From Streptomyces sp. Je 1-369 (lineage in GTDB: Bacteria; Actinomycetota; Actinomycetes; Streptomycetales; Streptomycetaceae), in the NCBI RefSeq assembly GCF_026810505.1, contig NZ_CP101750.1, positions 8,668,515 through 8,732,514 of the forward strand: a DNA stretch of 64,000 nt, written 5' to 3'. Positions 29,413 through 39,008 of this stretch are shown in pieces. A program made the translations under genes and the position numbers. The notes beneath the pieces were generated by a model. The model was not told where the DNA came from. It saw only the letters and a list, made by a program, of their open reading frames with translations, and did no database searches. The stretch's first letter is position 1. Each line of letters starts with the position of its first letter.

Positions 29413-30492
29413 GTGGCTATGGAAATGGCCTGTATCCAGACCGACGGAACCGACCAGGAATTGGCCGCGACTGCGCGCCGCACCCGCGACGATCTGCTGG
29501 AGAGAATGGAAGGACACCTGCGCGCCTTCCTCGCCGCCGAACACGAGTTATGGGCCCGCGTGAACGACCGCGCGGTCGGCGCCGTCGAGGCGCTGAGCGA
29601 ACTGATCGCGGCCGGCGGCAAACGCATCCGCCCCGCCTTCTGCATCGCCGGCTACCTCGCCGCCGACGGCGACCCCGCCGACCCCGCCGTCGTGGCGGCC
29701 GCCGCCGCCCTGGAGATGCTGCACGCCTCCGCCCTCATCCACGACGACGTCATCGACGCCTCCAGCCACCGGCGCGGCCTGCCCACCGTGCACGCCCACC
29801 ACACCGCGCTGCACGCCGCCCGGGCCTGGCAGGGCGAATCCCGCCGCTACGGCGAGGGAGTGGCCCTCCTCGTCGGCGACCTGGCCCTGGTCTACAGCGA
29901 ACAGTTGATGAGCGCCGCGCCCGCGGCGGTGCACGCGGTGTGGCACAAGCTGCGCTCGGAGCTGATGATCGGCCAGTACATGGACATGACCGCGGCCGCC
30001 GAGTTCTCCGTCGACCCGCGCCTGTCCCGCTGGATCGCCCTGGCCAAGTCCGGCCACTACACCATCCACCGGCCGCTGGCCGTCGGCGCGAGCGCGGCCG
30101 GCCGCGCCGACCTGGCCCCCGCCTTCGCCAAGTACGGCGAAGCGGTCGGCGAGGCCTTCCAGCTCCGCGACGACCTGCTGGACGCCTTCGGCGACTCCGC
30201 GCACACCGGCAAACCCGCCGGCCTGGACTTCCAGCAGCACAAGATGACCCTGCTGCTGGGCTGGGCGATGCAGCGCGACGAACGCATCCACAGCCTGATC
30301 ACCCGACCCGGCCACACCCCCGACGAGGTGCGCCGGCGCCTGGTGGACACCGGCGTCCCCGACGACGTCGAAAAACACATCGCCGCCCTGGTCGAACAGG
30401 GCTGCGACGCCATCGCCGAGGTCCCCATCGACCCGGTCTGGCGCACCGAACTGACCACGATGGCCACGCAGGTCGCCTACCGCACCACCTGA
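29413..30492 (+). CDS. Trans-prenyl diphosphate synthase (polyprenyl synthetase)
   Basis: Condenses DMAPP with IPP to make the prenyl donor. The 359-residue protein has GGKRIRPAF, the first Asp-rich motif HDDVID and the second, DDLLDAFGD, so both magnesium sites are intact. Residues just before the first motif (HASALI) are small, which does not enforce a very short chain, so geranyl, farnesyl or geranylgeranyl diphosphate are all possible. Naphthoquinone clusters with NphB-type enzymes usually need geranyl diphosphate. GTG 29413 follows AAGGGAAAAG best; ATG 29419 and 29425 are alternatives. Confidence 0.92.
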   Translation: MAMEMACIQTDGTDQELAATARRTRDDLLERMEGHLRAFLAAEHELWARVNDRAVGAVEALSELIAAGGKRIRPAFCIAGYLAADGDPADPAVVAAAAALEMLHASALIHDDVIDASSHRRGLPTVHAHHTALHAARAWQGESRRYGEGVALLVGDLALVYSEQLMSAAPAAVHAVWHKLRSELMIGQYMDMTAAAEFSVDPRLSRWIALAKSGHYTIHRPLAVGASAAGRADLAPAFAKYGEAVGEAFQLRDDLLDAFGDSAHTGKPAGLDFQQHKMTLLLGWAMQRDERIHSLITRPGHTPDEVRRRLVDTGVPDDVEKHIAALVEQGCDAIAEVPIDPVWRTELTTMATQVAYRTT

Positions 30493-31419
30493 TGACCCCA
30501 CCCGCCCGGAGCCGCCGCCCCGCCTCCCGGGGAAGCGGCCCCGGGCGGCCCCGGGCGGCCCGGGCCGCCCTCCGGCCGGCGGCGGGGGGAGGGGCGGTCA
30601 GAGGGCTACGTCGCACTGCTCGGCGTACCGGTCTGCGCGTACCGGCCTGTGCGTACCGGTCTGCGCGTACTGGTCTGTGCGTACCGGTCTGCGCATCCCG
30701 GTCTGTGCGTACCGGCACGAGGTACGCGGAAACCTGGCCGCCACCCCGCCCCGCCCCGTCCCGCCTCACCGGCCGCCGCTACTTTCGGTCAACCCCCGCC
30801 CCGCCAAGCCCAGTTGCCCCGGACCGCACCCGCCCCCCCCCGGAACCGTGCGGTCCAGTCGCGGGGGAGGGGTGCCCGGAGGGTGCGGCGGAGGGGCCCC
30901 AGCGGCTCCCGCGCCAAGTCGCCCTCCCCGTACGCGAATCCACCCCCCTCGGCCGGACACGCCCCCTGAACCCCCGCAAAGCCCCCCGTGCGCCCCGCCG
31001 AAAGCCCGCTCCGCCCGGGCCGGGCCGGGTGACCCCTTGCATCTGGTGGCGGACCGGGCACACCCCCGGCGCCCCGCGCCCTCCCTCCCACACCCACACC
31101 CACGCCCCCTCCCGCCCACGCCCCGGCACCCGCTCGACGTCCGCCACAGCCCCCGTCGCAGCCCCCTCGAGAACCGCTTGAAGGCCGCCCCCGTCCCGCA
31201 CCGCGCCCACGCCCCGCCCCGTGCCGCCGGGCGGGGCGGGCGGATGGGGTCCCACCAGGGACATCGCGCCGCGCCGCGCCGGACGGGGGCGGCGCCGGGG
31301 GCGGAGGAGGCGGGTGGATCCCAAGGCCGGGGGAGCGGTGGGGGGTTGGGCAAATCCCGCCGTACGGGCGCGCGCACGCCGCATGATGCAACCACGAACG
31401 CACCGGAAGGGCGGCCCAG
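30493..31419. repeat. Spacer with six tandem 14-bp repeats, no gene
   Basis: GTACCGGTCTGCGC and close variants are repeated six and a half times at 30625-30716. The rest is C-rich and then, from about 31200, G-rich. Open frames are low complexity. Promoter elements for the monooxygenase at 31420 should lie near its end (TTGGGCAAATCCCGCC at about 31345). Confidence 0.6.
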
Positions 31420-33057
31420 ATGAGTCAGGACGCACGCGGCGTCGACGGGAGCGAGGGCCGCAGCCACGCCGTGGTGATCGGTGCCGGCCCCGCCGGGCTC
31501 ACCGCCGCGCGGGCCCTGGCCAACTCCATGGACCACGTCACCGTCATCGAACGCGACCGCCTGCCGCACGGCGCCGCCCGCCGCCGCGGTGTGCCCCAGG
31601 CCCGGCACGCCCACAGCCTCACCACCACCGCCCAGCAGGGCCTGGAAGAACTCTTCCCCGGCATCGGAGCGGACTTCGCACGCGCCGGCGCGGTCCGTAT
31701 CGGCCTGTCCCAGGACGCCCTGGTGCTGGGCCCGGCCGGCTGGCTGCCCCGCTTCGACGCGGGCCTGTCGATGCTCAGCGCCTCCCGCGACCTGATCGAC
31801 GCGGTGCTGCGCGCACGGCTGCACGCCGAGCCCAAGGTCACCTTCCTGGCCGGCCACGAGGTCCAGGGCCTGCAGCCCGGCCGCAACGACACCGTCACCG
31901 GCGTGTGGACCCGCCGCCGCGAGCGGCCAGGACCCCACGGCCACGGCCCGCGCCGCCTCATACCCGCCGACTTCGTGGTGGACGCCTCCGGACACACCTC
32001 CCGCGCCCCCCACTGGCTGGCCGACCTCGGCTACGAGCCGCCCCGCGAGACGGCCGTGCCCGCCCGCACCACGTACGCCTCCACCGTCTTCGCCCCGCCC
32101 ATCGGCCACGTCGCCGACTGGCAGAGCCTGCTGCTCCTGGCCGCGCCCGGCCACCCCCGCCAGGGCACCCTCAACGTCATCGAGGGCGGCCGCCTCGCGC
32201 TCACCCTCACCTTCGCCGACGGCGCCCCGCCGCCCACCGACCACGCCGGCCTGCTGCACGCCGCGGGCCTGCTGCGCCACCCGCTGCTGCGCGACGTCAT
32301 CGAAAGCGCGACGCCGCTGGGACCCGTCTACACCTGCACCCGCACCGAGAACCGCTGGCGCCACTACGACCAACTGCGCCGCTGGCCCGACCAGTTCCTC
32401 GTGGTCGGCGACGCCCTGGCGGTCACCGACCCCGCCCACGGCCAGGGCATGACCCACGCCGTGCAGAGCGCCCTCGTCCTGGACGGCATGCTCAGCGGCC
32501 ACGGCACCACGGTGGGCCTGGCCTACCGGCTGCGCCGCGCCCTGGCCCACCGCCTGGCCCCCGCCTGGCACACCAGCACCCGCCACCTGCACACCACCGG
32601 CCCGGCACCCGTGCCGCCCCCGCCGAGCACCCCCGAAACCCCGCCCCCCCCGCCTCCGCAAGCACGGCAGCCGCCCCCGGCCCCACAGACGCGGCTAGCA
32701 CCCCCGGCCCCCCGGCCGCGGCGGCCACTCCTGGCGCGGCAAGCGCCGCAGACGCGGCGAGCGCCACCGGTACCGCAAGCACCGCAGGCCCGGAGGCCGC
32801 CCCCGGCGCGGGTGCTGTCCCCGCCACCCCAGGCGCGGCAGTTGCCCCCGGCCCCGCAAATACGACGGCCGCCCCCGGCCGCCCCGCAGACGCAGCGGGT
32901 CCCCCCGGCCCCGCCCGTGCGCCAGGCTCCGGCGCCGCAGGCGCGGAGGCTGTCCCCGACGCGGCAGCCGCTCCTGGCGCGACAAGCACCGCAGACGCGG
33001 CGAGCGCCACCGGTACCGCAAGCACCGCAGGCCCGGAGGCCGCCCCCGGCGCGCTAG
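31420..33057 (+). CDS. FAD-dependent monooxygenase with long low-complexity C-terminus
   Basis: Residues 1-385 form a class A flavin monooxygenase-like domain: VIGAGPAGLTAARALA (FAD loop), ERDRLP, GVPQARHAHSL, DASGHTSRAPHW, and the GDALAVTDPAHGQGMTHAVQSA motif that binds the flavin pyrophosphate. It may hydroxylate or epoxidise the naphthoquinone or its prenyl chain. From about residue 395 the frame is Pro/Gln/Arg-rich junk-like sequence containing a ~97-bp direct repeat (near 32716 and 32958). An overlapping frame continues with Ala/Pro-rich sequence to 33893 and ends in a duplicated RAWLARR-ARIAAEAVTEPHA element, so a frameshift near 32600-32650 is possible. ATG 31420 follows GGAAGGGCGG. 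Confidence 0.82.
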   Translation: MSQDARGVDGSEGRSHAVVIGAGPAGLTAARALANSMDHVTVIERDRLPHGAARRRGVPQARHAHSLTTTAQQGLEELFPGIGADFARAGAVRIGLSQDALVLGPAGWLPRFDAGLSMLSASRDLIDAVLRARLHAEPKVTFLAGHEVQGLQPGRNDTVTGVWTRRRERPGPHGHGPRRLIPADFVVDASGHTSRAPHWLADLGYEPPRETAVPARTTYASTVFAPPIGHVADWQSLLLLAAPGHPRQGTLNVIEGGRLALTLTFADGAPPPTDHAGLLHAAGLLRHPLLRDVIESATPLGPVYTCTRTENRWRHYDQLRRWPDQFLVVGDALAVTDPAHGQGMTHAVQSALVLDGMLSGHGTTVGLAYRLRRALAHRLAPAWHTSTRHLHTTGPAPVPPPPSTPETPPPPPPQARQPPPAPQTRLAPPAPRPRRPLLARQAPQTRRAPPVPQAPQARRPPPARVLSPPPQARQLPPAPQIRRPPPAAPQTQRVPPAPPVRQAPAPQARRLSPTRQPLLARQAPQTRRAPPVPQAPQARRPPPAR

Positions 33058-33893
33058 CCGCCCCCGCCACCCCAGGCGCGGCAGCTGCCCCCGACCCCGC
33101 CAGCACGGCAGCCGCCCCCGGCCGCCCCATAGGCCCCGCAGGCGCAGCAGGTCCCCCCGGCCTCGCCGGCACGCCCAGCCCTGCAGCCGCCCCCGGCCTT
33201 GCGGACATGCCCGGCCCCGGCGCCGCAAGCGCCGCAGGTACCGAGGCCGCCCCCAGCCCTGCAGGCACCCCCCGACCCGCCCCCGCCCAGGGCCGCCCCC
33301 GCGGCCTGCGCGCCTGGCTCGCCCGGCGGGGCAACGCTCGTATCGCGGCCGAGGCCGTCACCGAGCCACACGCAACCGCCCCCGGCCCTACCGGCACCGC
33401 AACCGCCCCCGGACCCGCGGTCGGAGCAGCCGCCCTCGCCTCCGCAGGCGCGGCAGCCGCCCCCGCCCCCGCATACACAGCCGCCGCCCCCGCAGACACC
33501 CCCAGCCCTGCAGCCGCCCCCGTCCAGGACTGCCCCCGCGGCCCCCGCGCCTGGCTCGCCCGGCGGGTCACCGCCCGGATCGCGGCCGAGGCCGTCACCG
33601 AGCCGCACGCCGCCGCCCGGCTGCTGGCGCGTCTGCAGGCCGCCGGGCCGCTCGCCGTGGTGCCCTGCCCCCGCGCCCGGGACCGCCGCCGCGCCCCCGC
33701 CCCGCCGCCGGTGCCGGTGCCGGCGCCGCCCAGCATCACCCACGGCGCGCACGCCCGCCGGCGCCGCGCCCCGGCCCCGGCGGTGCCCGCCATCGGGGTC
33801 GCCGCCGGTTCCGCCCGGCTGCATCCGGCAGGCTCCTCGGCGCAGTGGCCGGCCCCGGCCCAGGCCCCGGCCGGCGAGCGCCACCGCCCCTGA
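33058..33893 (+). other. Possible frameshifted continuation of the FAD monooxygenase gene
   Basis: The frame that overlaps the monooxygenase 3' half stays open to 33893. It reads Ala/Pro/Gly-rich linker, then two copies of an AWLARR...ARIAAEAVTEPHA block (about 33300-33380 and 33540-33620), the second followed by an ordinary-looking LLARLQAAGPLAVVP segment. This could be the true C-terminal end of the protein reached through a frameshift, a separate domain, or chance. No independent ribosome site is visible. Confidence 0.3.
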
Positions 33894-33930
33894 ACAGCCG
33901 GCCGGGCCCCCGGCCCGCGCGGACCACAGA

Positions 33931-34038
33931 GACGCCGGAGACGCCAGAGACGCCAGAGACGCCGGAGACGCCAGAGACGCCAGAGACGCCAGAGACGCCA
34001 GAGACGCCAGAGATCACAGAGACGTCAGAGACGCCGAA
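33931..34038. repeat. Twelve tandem copies of a 9-bp repeat
   Basis: GACGCCAGA and the variant GACGCCGGA are repeated without interruption, the last three copies diverged. In one plus frame it would encode Glu-Thr-Pro repeats, but no start with a ribosome site leads into it. Confidence 0.85.
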
Positions 34039-34533
34039 GATGCCAGGGACCCAGCCCCCCCCAGGAACCCAGACCCGCCCAGGAACCCAGACCCGCCCCG
34101 CGGCACTCCGCCGACGCCCCCGCCGGCGCCCCGCCCCCGCGCCCGCAAGGGGGGGTGCCGGGCGCACGCGCCAAATGCCCCCGACATAGGCTTCGGGTAT
34201 GACAAGAGCGCAGCAACTAGCCGCTGTTGAGGTCTACTTGGGCGGCCCGGGGCGGCGGCTCCGTCCCAACTCACCAGCACAAACCGCCCAGTTGGGCGGG
34301 GTCATGACATCTGCGCGGCGGGGCGACTCGAAACTCGCTCGAGAAACGGTGGAGTTGGGGCCGGGTTCCGGCTTGAGCACGGTTGTCCGGCCGCTCACCG
34401 TGTCGATAGCGTTCGACCCGCTTCACGGCACGGGCCCGTTTGCGCCGCTGCAGGCCGCCCCCGCCACCGAGCCTTCACCGGCCGGCCCGGGTGTGCCTGT
34501 GACGACTCAGCGGCGAGGGGAGGGCGCACGGGC
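34039..34533. other. Upstream region of the cytochrome b gene
   Basis: Contains a duplicated CCAGGAACCCAGACCCGCC at about 34050-34098. From about 34180 the sequence has a more balanced composition (GACATAGGCTTCGGGTATGAC), typical of a promoter and leader. A 112-codon frame at 34199-34537 overlaps the cytochrome start and has no ribosome site, so I do not call it. Confidence 0.45.
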
Positions 34534-36261
34534 ATGAGCATCACCGACAAGGCGCCGCAGCGGACCACGGCACCGCAGGGCGAACGCATCGCCGACTGGG
34601 CGGACGGCCGGCTCGGGATCTACCAGTGGCGCACCCTGATGCGCAAGGTCTTTCCCGAGCACTGGTCCTTCATGTTCGGCGAGATCGCGCTCTACAGCTT
34701 CATCATCCTGATCCTCACCGGCCTGTACCTCACCATGTTCTTCAACCCGAGCATGGCCCACACCGTCTACGAGGGACCGCACGTCCCGCTGCAGGGTGTG
34801 CAGATGTCGGAGGCCTACGCCTCCACCCTGCGCATCAGCTTCGAGGTGCGCGGCGGCCTGTTCATCCGCCAGCTGCACCACTGGGCCGCACTGACCATGA
34901 TCGCCGCGACCATGGCGCACACCCTGCGGCACTTCTTGACCGGATCCTTCCGCAAGCCCCGCGAGCTGAACTGGCTCATCGGCGTGGTCCTGCTGATCCT
35001 GGTCACCCTGGAGGGCTTCCTGGGCTACTCGCTGCCCGACGACCTCCTCTCGGGCACCGGCCTGCGCATCGCCGAGGGCGTCACCCTGGCCATCCCGCTG
35101 GTCGGCACCTACCTGACGATGTTCCTGTTCGGCGGCGAATTCCCCGCCACCGACGTCATCCCGCGCTTCTACAGCTTCCACATCCTGCTGCTGCCCGGCA
35201 TCATCCTGGCCCTGGTCACCGTCCACCTGATCCTGGTCATCTACCAAAAGCACACCCAGTTCCGCGGCCCGGGCCGCTCCCAGCAGAACGTGGTCGGCCA
35301 GCCCCTGATGCCGCACTACGCGGCCAAGGCCGGCGGCTTCTTCTTCCTGGTCTCCGGCGTGCTGGCGCTGATGGCGGGCATCGCCCAGATCAACGCCGTG
35401 TGGGTGTACGGGCCCTACCGGCCCGACCAGATCTCCCAGGGATCCCAGCCCGACTGGTACATGGGCTTCCTGGAAGGCGCCCTGCGCGCCTTCCCCGCCT
35501 GGGAGTTCGCCGTCGCCGGCTACACCGTCAACATGGGCGTGCTGGTGCCGGCCGTGGTGCTGCCCACCCTGCTGATCGCCATCGCCTGCCTGTGGCCCTT
35601 CATCGAGGCCTGGATCACCGGGGACAAGCGCGAGCACCACCTGCTGGACCGCCCGCGCGAGCAGCCCGTGCGCACCGCCTTCGTCTGCTCGCTGGCCGCC
35701 TTCTACCTGGTGCTGTTCTTCGGCGGCGCCAACGACATCCTGGCCGAGCGCTTCCACCTGTCCATGAACGCCATCACCTGGGCGGTGCGCATCGGGGTGT
35801 TCGTCATCCCGGCCCTGACCTACGTCATCACCAAGCGGATCTGCATCGGCCTGCAGCTGCGCGACCGCGACAAGCTGCTGCACGGCCGCGAGACCGGCCG
35901 CATCAAGCGCCTGCCGCACGGCGAGTTCGTCGAGGTCCACGAGCGCCTGGGCCGCGGGCAGGAGTACACCCTGCTCTCCCGCGAGGTGCACCCCGCACTG
36001 CCCGCCCCGGTGCGCGAGGACCGCGACGGCGTGCCCAACCCCAAGTCCCGCGCCGAGCTGCTGCGCCACAAGCTCAGCCGCTGGCTGAGCGACGGGCAGA
36101 TCGCCAACCCCACCCCCCAGGAGATGCAGCAGGCCCTGGAACACCTCGACCACGGCCCCGGGGGCCATGCCGACGGCCACCCCGGCGGGCAGGTGGGCGG
36201 GCAGAGCAACGGCCAAACCGGCGCCCTGGAGGGCCGCGGACCGGACCAGCCCGTGCACTGA
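34534..36261 (+). CDS. qcrB: Cytochrome bc1 complex cytochrome b subunit (QcrB), cluster-borne copy
   Basis: A 575-residue membrane protein with the actinobacterial QcrB layout: amphipathic start (FPEHWSFMFGEIALYSF), paired heme histidines in RQLHHWAALTMIAATMAHTLRH and in the helix SFHILLLPGIILALVTVHLIL, a PDWYMGF segment at the quinol site, and a charged C-terminal tail. It normally oxidises menaquinol in the respiratory chain together with QcrA and QcrC. Neither partner gene is here, so this lone copy must join the chromosomally encoded complex. That suggests a product-tolerant replacement subunit giving self-resistance to a naphthoquinone or phenazine. GAGGGGAGGG precedes ATG 34534. Confidence 0.93.
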   Translation: MSITDKAPQRTTAPQGERIADWADGRLGIYQWRTLMRKVFPEHWSFMFGEIALYSFIILILTGLYLTMFFNPSMAHTVYEGPHVPLQGVQMSEAYASTLRISFEVRGGLFIRQLHHWAALTMIAATMAHTLRHFLTGSFRKPRELNWLIGVVLLILVTLEGFLGYSLPDDLLSGTGLRIAEGVTLAIPLVGTYLTMFLFGGEFPATDVIPRFYSFHILLLPGIILALVTVHLILVIYQKHTQFRGPGRSQQNVVGQPLMPHYAAKAGGFFFLVSGVLALMAGIAQINAVWVYGPYRPDQISQGSQPDWYMGFLEGALRAFPAWEFAVAGYTVNMGVLVPAVVLPTLLIAIACLWPFIEAWITGDKREHHLLDRPREQPVRTAFVCSLAAFYLVLFFGGANDILAERFHLSMNAITWAVRIGVFVIPALTYVITKRICIGLQLRDRDKLLHGRETGRIKRLPHGEFVEVHERLGRGQEYTLLSREVHPALPAPVREDRDGVPNPKSRAELLRHKLSRWLSDGQIANPTPQEMQQALEHLDHGPGGHADGHPGGQVGGQSNGQTGALEGRGPDQPVH

Positions 36262-36302
36262 CCCCCAACGGCCCGGCCCGCCGGCCGGGCCCAGTCAGCA
36301 GC

Positions 36303-36336
36303 GGCGCGGGTGACCAGGGGACGGGTCACCCGCGCC
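36303..36336 (+). terminator. 13-bp inverted repeat after qcrB
   Basis: GGCGCGGGTGACC (36303-36315) and its exact complement (36324-36336), 8-base loop, 42 bases after the qcrB stop. A shorter stem (36271-36290) precedes it. Probable terminator. Confidence 0.65.
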
Positions 36337-36425
36337 GCCCCGTTGCGCCCTTCCGCCGGCGCCGCGCGCCAACGGCCCCACCAGCGGCGCGAGTTGCCCC
36401 GGCCGGGCGGGCGCCGCCCTCCGTT

Positions 36426-36509
36426 TCACGTGACCCACGTCACTTTGAACGGCTCTTGGTGTAAGGGCCCGCCCGTGTCACTATTTCTGCACGCCTCCCC
36501 TGCCCAAAA
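36426..36509 (+). promoter_or_regulatory. Shared promoter/operator block upstream of the first prenyltransferase
   Basis: TCACGTGACCCAC (36426-36438), CGTGTCACTATT (36474-36485) and CCCCTGCCCAAAA (36497-36509), matching the block at 20705-20788 in order and spacing. The first element includes a GTGAC-CCAC-GTCAC inverted repeat here. The rest of the 586-base gap to 36847 is C-rich and empty. Confidence 0.65.
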
Positions 36510-36847
36510 GCCGTGCCCCCTCCCTGCGGAGCGTGGAGCCCTTGGCCGCAGGGGAGTTGCGCCGCAGGGCCCGGGAACCTCCGCGTACCCCCGCGTACCT
36601 GACGGGCCCTCACCCCCCAAGCCCCCCTCGCACCACCGGCCGGTGCCGCCGCCGCGGCACGCCCCGGCCCGCGGCCCGGCGCCGCCTTCCCGCGCGCCCG
36701 CCCCGGCCCGGCGCGCCCCGCCCCCCGCGCACGCCGTGCACCGCCCGCACCACGCCCGGGGCCCGGGCGCAGCCGTCCCCGGGCCCCGGTGCGCCGCTTC
36801 GCACTCCGCCGCCGCTTGCACCGGCGCCGTAATCCATCTCTGGAGGA

Positions 36848-37753
36848 ATGATGTCGGGAACCGCCGATCTGGCCGGTGTCTACGCTGCCGTCGAGGAATC
36901 CGCCGGGCTGCTGGACGTGGCCTGCGACCGCGACAAGGTGTGGCCCATCCTGGCCGCCTACGAGGACGTCCTGCCGGGCGCCGTGATCGCTTTCCGGGTG
37001 GCCACCAACGCGCGCCACGAGGGCGAGTTCGACTGCCGCTTCACCGTCCCGGGCCACCTGGACCCCTACGCCGTGGCCGTGGAGCAGAACCTCACCGTGC
37101 CCGGCGGCCATCCCATCGACTCGCTCCTGGCCGAGGTGCAGGAGCACTGCGCGGTGGACAGCTACGGCGTCGACTTCGGCGTGCAGGGCGGTTTCAAGAA
37201 GATCTGGGTGTACTTCCCCGGCGGCCGCCACCAGACGCTCTCGCACCTGGCCAAGATCGCCTCCATGCCGCCGGGCCTGGCCGCCACCGAGGACTTCTTC
37301 GCCCGCTACGGCCTGGCCGACCAGGTGGACCTGATCGGCATCGACTACGCCAGCCGCACCATGAACGTGTACTTCGCGGCCTCCTCCGAGGTGGTGGCCC
37401 CCGAGACGGTCCTGGCGATGCACCGCGAGATCGGCCTGCCCGACCCCAGCGAGCAGATGCTCGACTTCTGCCAGAAGGCCTTCGGCATCTACACCACCTT
37501 GAACTGGGACTCACAGAACGTGGAGCGGATCGCCTACAGCGTCAAGACCGAGAACCCGCTGGAGCTCTCCGCCCGCCTGGGCGCCAAGGTCGAGCAGTTC
37601 CTCAAGAGCGTCCCCTACGGGGCCGACACCCCCAAGATGGTCTACGCCGCCGTCACCGCCGGCGGCGAGGAGTACTACAAGCTCCAGTCGTACTACCAGT
37701 GGCGCACCGACAGCCGGCTGAACCTTTCCTACGTCGGCGGGCGCTCGGCCTGA
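36848..37753 (+). CDS. ABBA aromatic prenyltransferase, NphB/Fnq26/Fur7 type
   Basis: Attaches a prenyl chain (probably geranyl) to the naphthalene core. The 301-residue protein lacks Asp-rich motifs and follows NphB closely: VYAAVEESAGLLDVACDRDK at the start, GGFKKIWVYFP (diphosphate-binding lysines), ASMPPGLA, IDYASRTMNVYFA and IYTTLNWDS. ATG 36848 and ATG 36851 are adjacent and the TGGAGGA sits directly before them, so the start is uncertain by one codon. I recall two such enzymes flanking a methyltransferase in the furanonaphthoquinone cluster. Choice of this one for the naphthoquinone rests on its similarity to Fur7/Fnq26. Confidence 0.93.
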   Translation: MMSGTADLAGVYAAVEESAGLLDVACDRDKVWPILAAYEDVLPGAVIAFRVATNARHEGEFDCRFTVPGHLDPYAVAVEQNLTVPGGHPIDSLLAEVQEHCAVDSYGVDFGVQGGFKKIWVYFPGGRHQTLSHLAKIASMPPGLAATEDFFARYGLADQVDLIGIDYASRTMNVYFAASSEVVAPETVLAMHREIGLPDPSEQMLDFCQKAFGIYTTLNWDSQNVERIAYSVKTENPLELSARLGAKVEQFLKSVPYGADTPKMVYAAVTAGGEEYYKLQSYYQWRTDSRLNLSYVGGRSA

Positions 37754-37842
37754 CCCGCCCCCGCCCCGCACCCGCCCGCCCCCGCTCGCCCGCCGGGGCT
37801 CTCCCCGGCCTCTGCACCCCTATCGAAAGGGAACAGCCGCAA

Positions 37843-38913
37843 ATGTCTACTGAAGCCACCCTCGCCCGGTTCCGCGAGTACATGGTCGGCCCCTCGCGGT
37901 TCATGAGCCTGCTGTCCGTCTTCGAGCTCGGCCTGGTCGACCAGCTGCGCGCCACGCCCGGCGCGGATGCGGCCCGGCTCGGCGAGGCGGTGGGCGCCAA
38001 GCCCGACGCCGTGGAGCAGCTGTTGTTCCTGATGGTCAAGGAGGGCTTCGTCGCCCAGGACGAGGACGGCGGCTACCGCCTGGACGCGCTGGCCGAGGTC
38101 GCCGAGCACGACCTCAAGCGCGCCCTCACCTACATGAACATGATCAAGGTGGTGGCGCTGCGGCAGCTCTTCTACCTCACCGACAGCGTGCGCACCGGCA
38201 CGATCGTGGGCCTCAAGGAGCTCTACGGCGCCGGCGAGGGCACCCTGTACGACGCGGTGGCCGACCACAGCGACCTCAACGACGCCTGGCTGACGCTGAT
38301 GAACAACGTCACCGCCAACATCGACCCCTGGTTCTTCGCCAACATCGACGTGCCCGCCGGCGCGAAGGTCCTGGACGTGGCCGGCAACACCGGCCTGGGC
38401 GCCATCCACACCTATGAGCACAAGGCCTCCCCGGGGCTGACGGTGACCACCTTCGACCTGCCGGAGAAGGAGAGCACCTGCCTGGAGAACTTCAAGAAGC
38501 ACGGGGTGGCCGAGCACTGCTCCTTCATCGGCGGCAACGTCTTCGACGAGATCCCCCAGGGCTTCGACACCGTGCTGATCAAGCACTTCCTGGACATGTT
38601 CGACAAGGACGACGTGTTCACCATCCTCAAGGGCGTGCACCGCTCCCTGGAGGTGGGCGGGCAGGTCCACATCATGGTGCCGGTCTATCCCGAGGACATC
38701 CGCGACACCGACAACTACAACGTCGACTTCTTCCCGGCCTTCTTCATCGGCTGCACCATGGGCCAGGGCGGCCCGCAGAAGATCTCCACGTACCAGAGCT
38801 GGCTGGAGGAGTGCGGGTTCAAGGTCACCAAGGCCATCACCAAGGACCCCGCCGAGGTGCCCCGCGACGTCATTCCCGTCCAGGCCATCCTGTGCGCCAC
38901 CAAGGTCGCCTGA
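37843..38913 (+). CDS. SAM-dependent methyltransferase with atypical glycine loop
   Basis: A 356-residue protein: N-terminal helical/winged-helix domain (1-110), then a Rossmann domain with [11 protein letters not shown] where relatives usually have (L/V)DVGGGTG, and FDLPEKES for the ribose-binding acid. The C-terminal [15 protein letters not shown] segment lines the substrate site in this family. ATG 37843 follows GAAAGGGAAC. Sitting between two prenyltransferases, it may methylate the naphthoquinone carbon, a hydroxyl or a phenazine nitrogen; sequence alone does not say. The altered loop could lower SAM affinity. Confidence 0.85.
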   Translation: MSTEATLARFREYMVGPSRFMSLLSVFELGLVDQLRATPGADAARLGEAVGAKPDAVEQLLFLMVKEGFVAQDEDGGYRLDALAEVAEHDLKRALTYMNMIKVVALRQLFYLTDSVRTGTIVGLKELYGAGEGTLYDAVADHSDLNDAWLTLMNNVTANIDPWFFANIDVPAGAKVLDVAGNTGLGAIHTYEHKASPGLTVTTFDLPEKESTCLENFKKHGVAEHCSFIGGNVFDEIPQGFDTVLIKHFLDMFDKDDVFTILKGVHRSLEVGGQVHIMVPVYPEDIRDTDNYNVDFFPAFFIGCTMGQGGPQKISTYQSWLEECGFKVTKAITKDPAEVPRDVIPVQAILCATKVA

Positions 38914-39008
38914 CACCCCCTCACCCCCCGGGCGCGGGTGCCGCCCCCGTGCGGCGCCCCGCCCCGGCCCCCGCTGCGAACACGCGCCAACCGGCCCATG
39001 GAGGAGTC

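Noticed and set aside
30766..32661. Minus-strand 631-codon frame over the spacer and monooxygenase gene
   Set aside because: Gly/Ala/Val-rich antisense shadow without a ribosome site or domain; the plus-strand FAD motifs are clear.
34199..34537. 112-codon frame before qcrB
   Set aside because: No ribosome site, no family and it overlaps the qcrB start; the region looks like a promoter/leader.
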